Below, piece after piece: positions 1-11,464 of a DNA stretch of 64,000 bases. The notes beneath the pieces are model-generated. The model searched no databases. It was given only the letters and a program-made list of their open reading frames with translations, and was not told the origin of the DNA. The stretch is from Sabethes cyaneus (lineage: Eukaryota; Arthropoda; Insecta; Diptera; Culicidae). The position numbers were made by a program, and so were the translations under genes. Position 1 is the stretch's first letter, and each line of letters begins with the position of its first letter. The stretch spans positions 23,930,268 through 23,994,267 of the forward strand of contig NC_071355.1 of NCBI RefSeq assembly GCF_943734655.1. The letters run 5' to 3'.

Positions 1-914
1 TACGCAGCTAGGGAACCAAACACTCATTTAAATCGGTCGGTAAAGTTCGTTTACCGATTCAGTGGACACTTTGCAACCCTTGCACTATCACCGTACCGTA
101 CCGTAAGCAACGAGAGCGAGCTTGCACAAAAGGGTCCTCTGCTCCTTGGCCGGACGTCAGACGCTTCTCGGTTGTTTGATTTCCCGTTGCACGCATTTAA
201 GTATGAGCACAGGGAAGTTTGAGGGGCTTTATCAGGTGGAAACATGTAGCCTTGCTCGTGAAATATGCATGCCACAATTCTCCGGTGACGTGTCGGATGT
301 GTGTCTGAGCGAGCGAACGTATGTCGGTGGAAAAATAACAGCTTGCGGTTTTGATTTTACATTGAGAAAGGTTTTCCCCCTTCGGGGATTTAAAATTTTG
401 CATTTATATGCGAGTTTTCGTTTTTTCCAGACGTACCTTTTGATCGTGCTGTTGTGAAATCTGAAAAGAAAATATAAAGATTAGTTAGTATTTAAATGTT
501 CTGAAGCATTGTGAAGTGTAAAAATAAACTTTCGATAGAAAAAACACCACTAAAAATACACTACAGTAAGGCAATCGACCTCCATGACTCCCACGCACTG
601 AACTGAACCAACCAACCAACAGTCTGGCAAACGAGTGGAAATTTATGGTAACTGCCATAACTTGCAATAACAATTTTCGAATAACACCACTGCAGAAACT
701 ATTGCCAACTATCGATTGGCGCTTTCCCGTCTCGTTTGGAGATTCATTCGAAAACCGCAAACCGTTTAAAGTTTTCCCTTTATTTGCCGGTTCGAAACTG
801 CAGTGGCGTTGTGAAGGGTGTGATCGAACGGAGGAGCAATATTATGTTGATAATAGAATCCAAAAGACTAAATTATATATACAATATTTTGTTTTTCCAA
901 ACAAACAAAACAAT
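1..914. other. No recognisable gene or repeat
   Basis: Mixed-composition sequence. The short open frames here (up to about 124 codons) overlap one another on both strands, show no recognisable domain and partly run into the repeat that starts at 917. I see no splice-bounded exon. Probably intergenic or intronic. Confidence 0.5.
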
Positions 915-916
915 TA

Positions 917-1034
917 CACTCAAGCCGCTTTTTACGCTCAAGTCGCAGTTCCGCGTAAATCAAACTCGCGTAAAAAACCGCGTAAATTCCGAAATTCGCG
1001 TATAAAACCAACCGCGTAAAAAGCGACTTCAATG
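917..1034 (+). mobile_element. MITE family A (TA target), copy 1, short form
   Basis: A 118-bp element bounded by inverted ends CACTCAAGCCGCTTTTTACG and its near complement on the right, flanked by TA on both sides (915-916 and 1035-1036). Between the ends lie only one or two copies of the CGCGTAAAAAACCGCGTAAA motif that is amplified in the longer copies at 3947 and 55491. The TA target suggests mobilisation by a Tc1/mariner or pogo-type transposase, which is inference; it encodes no protein. Confidence 0.75.
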
Positions 1035-1036
1035 TA

Positions 1037-1595
1037 TTTGTTGTTCATGATTAACATAAAACCATTAGTTTTCGTGTCTTTTCAAACAAATATGATAAAT
1101 AAAGTTGTCATTTTACCTAGAGACAGAGCCGTGGAATGCCAAATTCTAGATTTCACTCCCGTGTTGTTCAAACAAACTGTACCAAAAATTTCCTACAAAG
1201 TTCAAATATTACTATTTAGCAATATCAAAGCAGTAAGACCATGTACAATGTTGTTGTCCGTGCTTGTGAAATTGAGAAATTCACGATAATCCAGCTGATG
1301 TCTGTGCTAGTAAAGCAGCTCAAAAATGAATAGTTTTGTTTATTGGATGCAGTGGGACTAGAAGAATTTTCAAGAAATTGGTGTAATATTACTAAAAATC
1401 GACAGGAGACCGCTAGAAGTGATTAGCACTTACAACCTAACAACTTTTCGAGACGCTCGCATTTTCACTTTTTTTGGAATGACGCCCTATCTTTCGTTAA
1501 GTTCGTTCGAACGTAAAACAGTTTAATGTTTCATTGATTATAACAAGAATCAAAATCTGGATATTGAAGAGAGTACGAAACAACGTTTCGTTTAC
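1037..1595. other. No recognisable feature
   Basis: AT-rich sequence between MITE copy 1 and an RTE relic. Nothing recognised on either strand. Confidence 0.4.
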
Positions 1596-1599
1596 GTTT

Positions 1600-2960
1600 T
1601 CGTCGCACTGTCATTCGGCATCCTTACGACGTGTCCCGCCCACCGTAGCCAACTGACTTTCACCAGATGGATACGATGGGAATCTCTCCAAGCAGTGACT
1701 GTAGTTCGTGATTCATACGCTTTCGCCACTCTCCGCTTTCAGTTTGCACTCCACCAAATATCGTCCGCAGCACCTACTGCTCGAACACGGCAAGGGCGTG
1801 TATGTCCTCCGTAAGCAGCGTCACAGCTGATAAGGGTTTTGTATCATGATCAACTTCATACGGTGGCGTATGCTTCTTGATTGTAGCGTTTCATGTATTT
1901 GGTCTTCGACGCATTTATTTTCAGCGTCTAGCGTAGATTGCCTTCACCGTCACAAAATCATCTACAAACCCTAGGAGCTGGTCACCCTTATTGAAAATCG
2001 CACCTCCCATTTCGATGTCCGCTCGTCGGATCACCCCCTCAAGAGCGAAGTTGAATAGCATGCAGGATAAGCCGTTACCTCGTCTCTAGGGGACTCGTGA
2101 GTGTCCCCGAGATGCATCCGAAATACATCACTCGATTCAATATAGCTCAACTCAGACAGTTTGTCCGCGGAAAACCGTGTTTGTACATATCTGCCATAGC
2201 TGGTTTCGATCGACTGTATCGTATGCTGCTTTGAAATCAATAAAGATGTAATGCGTGGGCACGTTGTAATCCAGACATTGCTGCAAGATCTGTCGGATGG
2301 TAAAAATCTGGTCCGTAGCGGCGCGAGCCCACATGAAACCCATCTGATAGCATCCTACGAAACCTTGTGCTATCGATGACAGCTGGCGTAATAGGATCTG
2401 GGAGAGCACCTTGTAGACGGAGTTTACAAGTGTTGTGCCGCGATAGTTTCAGTAGTTGAGCCGATCACCTTTTCTGTTGATGGGGCAAACCACTCCTTCC
2501 ATCCATTCCTCCGGTAGCTTCCCCTCTCCACAAATTTGGAAATTCCCTAGTGTAGAGCCGTTGCCAGTGTTTCTCGGCCATGTTTATAATGCTCTGCCAT
2601 TCTTGCCAGTGGTCTTCAGCAAGTGTTGGTCTTCAGCAACCCGATTTCTTGTTTAACTAACACGGAGTTCAGGTGCTGGGACATTACTGTCTTCCATGAG
2701 CACCCCTAGGTTAACTTCCGTTTCGCCTCCTTGTGCAACTTCGCCATTGAGATGTCCATCGAAGAATTGCTTCCGCGTGTCAACCACCTCGCGCTTATTT
2801 GCGATTCGACTCCCTCACTCGTCCGTACACATGTCAGGTTTTGGTAAGAGCTATCTCTCTTACGAGGTTGGTACGCTTTCGCGTAAAACTGTCGCGAGTC
2901 ATTAGTTCGAAACAGTTGTTCTGAAGTCGATCTCTGTTCTCCTTTTGGCGCTTTTTACTC
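1600..2960 (-). pseudogene. RTE-type non-LTR retrotransposon relic (reverse transcriptase)
   Basis: Read on the minus strand this is a decayed reverse transcriptase of the RTE clade, resembling JAM1-like elements of mosquitoes. Recognisable pieces are the fingers/palm stretch around 2210-2400 (a run ending FIDFKAAYDTVDRNQLW, preceded by TIRQIL), a degraded catalytic region near 1960-2060 (GFVDDF where FADD is expected), and the C-terminal stretch near 1600-1740 matching the family's GHV end. Many stops and frameshifts separate them, so it is not functional. The outer limits are approximate; the endonuclease part was not recognised. Confidence 0.75.
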
Positions 2961-3730
2961 CTCAGGATCGTGGTCAACTGGGTTGCCATCTGCGAAATTT
3001 AGGAGTTGCAGTTTCAGTTCCGATCTGAATTCCCTTGAATATTTGTAGTAAGGTTGGTTTAGGTAGGCTGCCTTACTAGGACCGCACTACCGAGTCTTGT
3101 GATGGGGCTGCTATCTTATAGTACCGAGACAACATAGTGTATCCTTCTCTGTTAGTGTATGACGATTGTTTCCACCGGGGTTAATTACCAGATCTTCGCT
3201 AAGGTTGCGCGTATTCCGGCTGGTATCACGACGATGTAGGGATCGGAGTTGCTGAATAAGGGGCTAAGAACCACTATGGGGTCTGTATAAAAAGTTCTAC
3301 CTGATAGAGACATTAGCTTTGAAATTGCTTGCAAGAGCTAGTGCAACCTTAAAACACTTTATTCTTCAAATAGGTTACATTAGTGGATAGAAAATTGTTT
3401 TTGTTAACTCTATAGCAATCAGGCATAAGCTTTCTTTTCTTGGGAATAAGTAAATACTTGATAGGAAAAGTGAAAAATTGGATGAACTGAAAGATTTTTT
3501 ATGTTTGTGTGGGACGGTGGGACTTTATTGAACAATTCTCAATATTCGGTAGAGTAGGTTGTCCAATTACACCACCAAAATAGCTTCCATTTTATAGAGT
3601 CTAACATAGTTTCGTTACGGATTTACAACAAACTAACGATTTAAAATTATTTTGAGACTGCAAAAGTCGAATATTTAACCTAAGTACCATCCACAGTCGA
3701 AACCAATACGGTAAAAGAAAATGATGGAAT
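2961..3730. other. No recognisable gene
   Basis: AT-rich sequence between the RTE relic and a short DNA element. No repeat or coding signal recognised on either strand. Confidence 0.4.
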
Positions 3731-3738
3731 AATTAGCC

Positions 3739-3909
3739 TACAGAGACTATTGATTACAGAGGCGCTGAGACACTCAAAATCCGCTAAATGTTGAAACAAA
3801 ACGGAAAGTACCATCATAAATAAAGGTAACTCTTCGCTTTCGTTCAAAATTTAGCGGTTTTTGCGTGTCTAGGCGCCTCTGTAATCTATAAAATCTCTCT
3901 GTCTCTGTA
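3739..3909. mobile_element. 171-bp MITE with 8-bp target duplication
   Basis: The ends TACAGAGAC and GTCTCTGTA are inverted copies, and a longer inverted match follows inside them (GATTACAGAGGCGCTGAGAC on the left, its near complement around 3860-3887 on the right). The element is flanked by a perfect direct repeat AATTAGCC at 3731-3738 and 3910-3917. An 8-bp duplication is typical of hAT transposases, so this is probably a non-autonomous hAT element. No coding capacity. Confidence 0.8.
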
Positions 3910-3946
3910 AATTAGCCTCTCAACAACCTCTAAGCTTTTCAAAATA

Positions 3947-4361
3947 CACTCAAGTCGCTTTTTACGCGAAGGATACGTCCCGCGTAAATCAAAACCGCGT
4001 AAAAAACCGCGTAAATTCCGAAATTCGCGTAAAAAACCACGTAAATTCCGAAAATCGCGTAAAAAAACGCGTAAATTCCGAAATTCGGGTAAAAAAAACC
4101 GCGTTAATTTCAAAATTCGCGTAACAAAACCGCATAAATTCCACAATTCGCGTAAAAAAACCAAAATTTTGCGTAAAAAAAACTTTATGGATTTCAACCG
4201 CGTAAATTCCGAAAATCGCGTAAATTCCGAAATTCACGTAAAAAACCGCGTAAATTCCGAAATTCGCGTAAAAAAACCGCGTAAATTTCGAAATTCGCGT
4301 AAAAAACCGCATAAATTCCGAAATTTGCGTAAAAATAGTCGCGTAAGAAGCGACTTCAGTG
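3947..4361 (+). mobile_element. MITE family A (TA target), copy 2, with internal tandem array
   Basis: A 415-bp element with inverted ends CACTCAAGTCGCTTTTTACG and, on the right, GCGTAAGAAGCGACTTCAGTG, flanked by TA (3945-3946, 4362-4363). After a unique piece (GGATACGTCCCGCGTAAATC) the interior is a chain of roughly 30-bp units built from CGCGTAAAAAACCGCGTAAA plus TTCCGAAATT, themselves variants of the terminal motif. The open frames of 70-147 codons here on both strands only read through the repeat and are not genes. Confidence 0.85.
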
Positions 4362-4779
4362 TAGTTGGAAGTACTGTTGTATAGTGCATAACTAAAAATG
4401 ATAACTCTAGTGAGCTTTTCCAGATGACACAAGATCGTATTATGAAGTTCACATTAAATCGTACGCATGTCAATTTTACATTCGAATTGTATAATGATTA
4501 GAGTTTGTCAAAACTCACTGAATAATAAGTCGTTTTGCAGTCGTGCGTGTCCTCATATACAACTCATGACTGTGAATTATAAAGCAGTATAGATGATTGC
4601 AATATTAAGCTATATCTTGCTCATATATTCAGGAGTATAAAGTTGCGTGTTCTAAAAAGCACACCCCACTTTGATACTTGATGCTTGCCTCCACTTTGAT
4701 GCTTATATGTTCTTATGTGGTGTGAAATATAACTTTTTCGTTCAGATATGATTTCGTATTTCTCAGTTGCAGTCGAGAT

Positions 4780-5110
4780 ATACAAACCAAATTGTTTACT
4801 GGATTAAGACGCAAATTGGCTGTACGAATCTTCTTGAATTTGTATCTACATGAATTTCGCACATGGACCAAAAGGCTCAAGTGGACGCTATTTTTGCCTA
4901 CCGATTTGCAAGCGACGCTCGATCGAATAGACCGCAACATACTGTTAAAAACATTTGACGCCTTGGTGCACCACAAAAGTTTACTGTTTACTGAGTTTGA
5001 ATCTACGTGGTGCGTGTGATACTCAACTTCAGCTGCTCTTCTTAGTTCACAAATAATTCTGATGTCCCACAAGGTAGTAATATGGGATCTTTGCTATTGA
5101 GACTGTTTAA
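4780..5110 (+). pseudogene. Non-LTR retrotransposon relic, reverse transcriptase fragment
   Basis: Broken reverse-transcriptase sequence of the same family as the copy at 11500. A stretch near 4915-4960 reads DRIDRNILLKTFDAL (the AFDxID region of the palm), and near 5068-5108 VPQGSNMGSLL matches the QG(S)xxGP motif. Frames change several times. The YADD box was not found, so only a fragment survives. Confidence 0.7.
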
Positions 5111-5363
5111 AATTGCGGTAGTTTATTGTTGGTTAAACGCTATACGGGTGTACGCTAATATACACTTATAGTCTGACGGTATATCTAACTGTACAATCAA
5201 TTGACAACCTAGTGTATTCGTAAAGACTCATGGAGCATTTTTTCGACTTTGACGTGTCGTCTCATAAGCGTTACCAAGAAATTATCGGCTTATCTAGCAG
5301 AAAACAGACCCTGATGTAGGTTGGAAGTCGTAAGCAAAATGTGTGTCTATCAGAACGAAAAAA

Positions 5364-5828
5364 GGCCATTGCAAACTATGTTTAAAGTTTTGTTACCTCC
5401 GCTACTCCCCGCCCCCCTCTGCCTTCTTCAAAATTGGATTTAAAAATCGTTGAACTTGAGTAAAACTTTTTTTGTATAAAATCAATTGTCTGGGGGGACT
5501 TTCTAGATTAAAGAGCTCGAAAAACGAGTGTACGGAGCGTTAACACTATTAGCTTTGGTTTTCGTGATTGAACTTTTTTATCTGATTATAATAATCACTT
5601 CAACAAGTTAGGTCATTCGTGATTTCTTCAGGGTTGGGATTTGAACCCAGATCCTCGGCGTGAGAAGCGTGAATGCTAACCGGGATTGCTTTTCGCAATT
5701 AAACTTTAAGTAAAAATGCATGAAATGCTTAACTTTTTTGTGTGATTACTAAACGCTTTTTTTGCCCCCCTTCCAGTGGCTCAACATCGGAAGGACCGAA
5801 AGTTTATTAAATATTTGTAATGGCCTGA
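5364..5828. mobile_element. Inverted-repeat element with GGCCATT ends
   Basis: The left end begins GGCCATTGCAAACTATGTTT and continues AAAGTTTTG; the right end is its inverted, diverged copy finishing TTTGTAATGGCC. The same end sequence also occurs singly near 21178 and 29653, so this is a dispersed family. Inside, around 5630-5692 on the minus strand, lies a tRNA-like stretch with the B-box form GGGTTCAAATCCC. No target duplication is clear. Probably a non-autonomous DNA element, class unknown. Confidence 0.5.
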
Positions 5829-5949
5829 ATCAGTAAAAGTTTCCTTTTCTCTTTATTTAATTGATTTTGCAAAATGCGTTGTAATAGTTTGTCACTTACC
5901 TACGCTCCTATTTCCGCGATGAAGTTGTTTCTTTTCACAAATAAATTTA

Positions 5950-6000
5950 ATATACCGCAAGGTTGTATTTTCGGACCATTTTTTATAAATCATTTGTTTA
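5950..6000 (+). pseudogene. Tiny reverse-transcriptase relic (PQG box)
   Basis: One frame reads IPQGCIFGPFFI, close to the VPQGSxLGPxLF box of Jockey/CR1-like LINE reverse transcriptases. Nothing else of the enzyme is visible around it, so the assignment rests on this short motif alone. Confidence 0.3.
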
Positions 6001-6030
6001 TTTAATTATATTTATTCATCTGATAAAATC

Positions 6031-6222
6031 CTTGTGGCTTAAACGTCTTTCTAAGACTTGGCTCTTCTTTTTCAACATACAGTCACAGTCGGCTAATAGA
6101 GTACAGCACAGTTACGGTGCAACAATCCTACTGACTCTATCTAGCAGCACCGTCTAGCCGAGTTTCGAACATACGACGCTTGGCTTGTTAGGCCAGCATC
6201 GTACCTCGAAACTAACTAAGCG
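6031..6222 (-). mobile_element. SINE-1 (tRNA-derived), copy 1
   Basis: On the minus strand a tRNA-like head carries the polymerase III B-box-like GTTCGAAAC and a foldable anticodon arm (TGGCCTAACAAGCCA, loop CTAACAA). It is followed by a family-specific body that includes GCTGCTAGATAGAGTCAGTA and GTCTTAGAAAGACGTTTAA. Four relatives lie at 17123, 31265, 32744 and 57250, all on the same strand. It is transcribed by pol III and moved by a LINE machinery, by analogy with Feilai-type mosquito SINEs. Confidence 0.75.
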
Positions 6223-8679
6223 TATACATTATTGTAAATAAACGTATCCGTAAAAGAATCGTAATATATAGTATACATAACTAGTAGAGTAAAAAAATAT
6301 TTCCCAATACTATTTTTAATATTCATGTTCACGCACCTGCCTCATCAAATTCATCGGCCCTGGCAAACACACACAGACATATTTTCCGCCCATAGACGAT
6401 CGAATGTATGTATAATTGGATTGGAGTGTAAGCTGCTAATACACTATCGAAACACGAAGTGACATGCGAGAGGAAAAACTTTTCCCGGTACCGGGGGAAC
6501 AACGGCAAATGCGACAATGCAATAATTGCTTATTGATTTTTGCTACCAATTTCATTGAAGAAATTTTGCTCGAAGCTCTAAACCTGTCCAAAATCGAAAC
6601 CGCGCGCCTCCCGTCTCATCTGCGGGGGCAGCAGGAACTGTTTGCAGCAGGATTTGTTGAGTTTGCTCTACAGCCAACGTACAAACTGAAGCCAACTCAA
6701 GTGGAGTTGGAAAACCCGCAACCTATTCGTCTTGTACCTTTCGGTCGCCGCAAATTTTTTGATAGCAAACAATAGGTGTCTGATTGCAACTCAGCAGGAT
6801 TTGTGCGGAAACCTCAACGCCGGTACGCTGTCGGTAGCAACGTTTCAATGTATCGCGCCAGTTCAGTTTTAGATTTTCCGGAGACGACAACGGCAGCTCG
6901 GGACAAACCCGGCCGGCTGTCACTCGCACTGCAGCCAAATTTAGTTTATTAGACTCGCTTCGGCGAGGGTGGTGGTGGTTTGAGCGCGGGAAGCGTAGCG
7001 CAACGGCTAACGAAATTCAGACAAACTGGCACCATATCGTGTTTGCAATGCCACATTTTCCCGGCTGGACTCCAATCAAAAGTTTCTCCTCTCGAAAGTG
7101 ATGCTTTCGTATACGATGCTGTCGATCTGTGTCCACCCACCAAGCTCCAGTCGAAGCGCTGTCCATTGCTTCTTGGTCAACGCAACGGGTGCGGCCGGTG
7201 CTGGGTGAAAAAGGACAATCGTCGGATCGAAGTTCACACACCAGTGAATCGACTGAATAGGGGACCAGCCAGCGAACTGTTCGAGAAAGTTTTCCTTTTT
7301 TCCTAGTCTTTTGTTGAGTTTGTTTCCAGTCGGGGTTTGGTGAGGGTTTGCTTCGGTCTGGTCTTAGAGGAAAAAAGTCAGAAATCATCCCCCGTTTACG
7401 CGACATTGAATGGTTGACAAGTGGTGGAAGAAAAGGTCAGCCGGTTTCTTTGGTGTTTTCAGTTTCAATTGTGAACTGGAAAGTGTTCTGACTGGAAAGA
7501 AAAGATTTATGATTGTTTTTAACGGGAGGACAGAGATTAGGTCAATTTGAAGTGTTGTTTTCATAATCCTTTGTCGCGGGGCAGAGATTTGCTGAAGTCT
7601 AGCCTGGGCTACGAACTGTAGGCGAAAGATGGTAAATGGTTGTCAGCTTTAACTTGCAAATTGTCGTGTGCCATCATACGCTTCGGTAAAGCTGGGATCA
7701 AAGCCTTAATTCAGACGCACAGGTTACGTAATTAGAAAGGTGTAACAACCCATTTCGTTACGCACTTTGCACGTCACGGCTCATCAACGAGCTCCTTTGC
7801 ACTGATATGATACCTCCGTGTCTGCGGGGCAGCATTTGCCCTTTTCCGCTGGTACCACTTTTAGTAGTAATGAGACTCCTGTCCGTGAAGAATCGAGATT
7901 ACACGCACTTTCGATTTTACACAATTTTATGCAGCACCCATGTTAATGGCCACCACGGCTAATAAATTGCAACGATCGGCATGTTTCGCGTGCCTGAGGG
8001 GCATCCCGTCGATCTGTCTGTAGGTGTGGCCAAACAGGTTCAAAATGCTTCGGTTTCAGCACGGAATGTGCGGACAGTATCTGAGGAGAAACCGACAAAA
8101 CTGCCGATGCAGCAGTTGATGCCCTTGGAGCTAATCGACTTTCCTAGTTAATTGAGGTTGCGTCTGATTCGGATATCAGATAGACTGCTTCGTGCGTGTT
8201 TATTTAAATTAGTTATTACAGTACATGCTAGTGTCAATAAGTAAACATGACAATATTAATAAAATTGGTTCGTTGATGCTATCTAATACAACGATCATTG
8301 CCTAGTGAACGGCGATAATTTCAGGAGATAGCAAGCAGAATGGCTGTAATCAAGTCGAAGAAAAATTTTGATTTGTTTGCTGTTTGTGATTTGTCTGTAG
8401 CCAAAGATGGTTTCTTGAAATCTGGCGAAGCTTGAAGCAAATTGATATTTATCTCGATTCTGAGAATCGAAAGCATTAGCAATACAGCAAATTATTATTG
8501 ATATGGTCTCTCTAAATGTATAAAAAATATTGCGTGTTCGTGAATAATTGTCAGGAGATCCTGGCGTGCCCAAATCCTAATCAAATGCGTTCCAAAATTT
8601 ATTTATTAAGCCAATAATAGTTTTCATTTGAACTCAAGCTAGTGTGAATTTCAAGTCTATTTTTCGATCAATATTCAAA
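6223..8679. other. Unique sequence, no supported gene
   Basis: About 2.4 kb without recognised repeats and with somewhat higher GC in 6450-7400. Frames of 103 codons (6464, plus) and 129 codons (7017, minus) exist but show no family resemblance and overlap frames on the other strand. It may be intergenic or intronic; regulatory sequence is possible but not visible. Confidence 0.4.
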
Positions 8680-9030
8680 TTTTTTTGTGTGTGTGGATAT
8701 TATCACTACGACCAGCATTTTGATCTATTGTGATGTTATCCGGGTGTTGTTCCGCACTTCGTTGTTATTGCAGTATCGCTATAGAGTGAGCGAACTGCTT
8801 ATTATCCGTGCTTAAAGTGTCGGTGTGTTTTCACCCCGTTTTCCCTCTACGCTTTTTACTACTTTTCAACCAACTTAGCGCTAGAGCCAGGAAGTGCGGA
8901 GACTAGTTATAATTTGTCCTTGGACAAGAGGCTTCATTCGCATCTCGAGCAAGTATCATTCTTATAACCAGTCCCGGCTAAAGGCTTCATAGTCGGTAAA
9001 GCAGAGTTCAGCACAGAGTGAGGGTGTGTA
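8680..9030 (-). mobile_element. SINE-2, copy A (head truncated)
   Basis: A minus-strand copy of the repeat at 13430, 48830 and 50190. Shared landmarks are the block around 8760-8800 (CGCTATAGAGTGAGCGAACT), TTGGACAAGAGGCTTCAT at about 8920-8938, and an A-rich 3' tail (T-run at 8680 on the plus strand). The tRNA-like head seen in the copy at 50190 is missing here. Confidence 0.6.
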
Positions 9031-10794
9031 TGTGTGTATGTATGTGTTCCTTACTACTTATGCTAAAAAAATAAGTTAAATAACAAAACTGCATTAATAT
9101 TCCGACACATTTTTGGAAAAATTGCAGCAAAATTAGATGCAAATTATCCACATCTGGCCAAGTTAAGATGCATTTACGGCAGCATTGATAGCAGATACAC
9201 TTAAAATAAGATAAAACTGAGACAAGATCAATTTATCAATGAAACGAAATTATAGACATATATCGTAACTTTAATCGAAAATTGAAAATAGCTATCACCA
9301 GCAAACTATAATTCAATTCGCGAAAAAATTTATTTAAAGTGGGGTATAATAGCGATAATGAAAAGGACACAGAGGAAACTGAGCTAAAATATTGAGACAT
9401 CCAAACAAATATCAACAAATTGGTAGACAAACATTAGAACTGAATTGGAAAAAGTAAAAAAATGAGCCTTATGTTTAGCTCAGTTTCTTTAAAATATGTT
9501 TGTGTTTTTCTCGTATTGATTCGAATTCGGGTGTGCAGGAACATTTAAGAAAGTGCGGTTGTAGTCGCGAGTGCTCTGATATATATCGCGTGTTTTCCAG
9601 TGAAAATCAGTGCAGTGCTGTGTAAAGAAAAATATAATCACGAATAACGATTGTTATCTATTAATGATTAAGTATTAAGTATGATTTCCGACCAAATAGA
9701 GCTAAATTCTAGTGTTTTAGGTTAAACAATACAATACAACAACTCACCAAGCAGAATGCATTAGTTAGTGTATGTGTGAGCGCAGTCGCTTGAAGTGCTG
9801 TTTTACACTATCTTTGTTCCAACGGAGAGGAATTGAAAAAACCGATTTCGCCGAAATACCTACTGGCCTGACACCAATATTTAAATCTAGTCGGAGCCGC
9901 AGAAAAGTATTTGCTTTTTAATTGTGTATTACATATTATTAAAGTACCAGTATGAATATAATTTGTTGAAGTTACGTGGTATGATCGGGTTAGGAGAGTT
10001 TTTACTTTTGTCACCATGCATTAGAAGCTATGAGAGATGTCATGTTGTTGCGGGCGGCCGGCCTTCGAATTCATTTTCGTTGTGCTCAAATAGTTCTCGT
10101 TGTCGATGCATTAAACTCACGATTATATCACAGTCTCGCGCCCATCCCACCAGGACCCGACTTCGGACGAGGCCGGCGTCGGTATTGATCAACATGCAGG
10201 GATCGGAAAAGAGGAATAGCGTGCTGTCCCAAGTATGCTTTTTCCAGCCATCATTTTGCAATTTCAATCGGGCACGGGCGGCATCCTGTGCTTATGCTTA
10301 TTAATTAGAATTTGTATTCTGGATTTGGATATTTCACAGCATCCTTTAAAGTTTAAAGAAAATAAATAAACCTCTGGTACTCTGTTGCTAAGGTCTGAAA
10401 TTGAAATTAGTTTTCCTAAGAAACCATAGCTCAATATCATAAAACAAAAAAGTTTGAACCTGTGGTTTAGTTCCGAACTTAACCCAATGATCAGTGGTTA
10501 TGCCTGTTGATATACAAAAATTCTTCCAAAGCCATTCAATTAATGAAATCAGTATTAAAAAAATTATCAAAAAAAATCACGATTTTGGAGTTTCAAACCA
10601 CCATGTAGCCTAGCCACGCCGGTGGTAATGATACTTATCTCATAGCTTCAATTTGAGTTAGCAAGGTGGCAAACTCTGCAAACTACAATCAAACTTTTTT
10701 AAAGACCTTTTTCAGATGTGATTTAACACGTTATACGTTGGCCACCCGAAGTCCACCGAAGCGGAACTGTCCGAGGAGGAATAAAGTTTCCATC
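9031..10794. other. Unique AT-rich sequence
   Basis: No recognised repeat or coding exon. A short GT/AT-rich stretch lies at 9027-9045. Frames up to 126 codons (9924, plus) lack domain resemblance. Confidence 0.4.
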
Positions 10795-11040
10795 CATGAT
10801 CCTGTATAACTTTAAAACAGACTTGAAATCAGATATGAAATTGAGCTGGAGGTTGGCTCTAACATTGAACTTCAAATTGCGTTTGAAATTGCTCCTGAAA
10901 TTTTGCTTGAAATTGGACATAACTGGACTTAAAGTTGATCATAAAATTGGACTTGAAATTCTATTTGAACCCAGAATTAAATTAGACTTGAAATTGGATC
11001 TGAAATCGGAAGTCAAATTGTACTTGAACTCGAAATAATT
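10795..11040. repeat. Degenerate array of ~12-bp units (TTGAAATTGGAC-like)
   Basis: About 20 imperfect units in which TTGAAATTGGAC and variants recur. Because the period is a multiple of three, long open frames appear on both strands (for instance 80 codons from 10796); they are artefacts of the repeat, not genes. Confidence 0.7.
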
Positions 11041-11464
11041 TGTAAGTTTTACTGCACAATTGCAAAAATACTGGGCAAGTAAATTAAAAACTCCAGGACT
11101 CCGAGTTATAAAACAGTGGGCCATGTGCCCCAAATATAAGTAAGTCTGTGTTAAGTATAGCTTCATTTTGATTCAGCACAGTGGCAAGCTCTGTAAAGTA
11201 AAATGAAGCTGTTTTTAACACTTTTTTCAGATGCTGATTTGGAAAACGACCAATTATGTCTGAAGTTTTTGGAGCGCCCTAGTAGGTTTCTTTAATTTCA
11301 GAACACAATTATGTCCACGTGTACTTATTCTATAAATTAAACAGCTGTTAACACAGTATCACAAAACAATTCTACTTCTTTTTATCAAGGAGGAACACAA
11401 AAATTCCTCTCTAATATGAATATATAAATCAATTTTCATTCACTAGTTGTTGTTGTTAATTCCA
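11041..11464. other. No recognisable feature
   Basis: AT-rich spacer between the short array and a LINE relic. Confidence 0.35.

Noticed and set aside
3886..4473. Open frames of 71-147 codons on both strands in the 3.9-4.5 kb region
   Set aside because: They read through a tandem repeat of a MITE, giving short repeated peptides (FRNLRGFLR-like) in several frames.
6464..6775. 103-codon plus-strand ORF
   Set aside because: No family resemblance, competing frames, no splice or promoter context.
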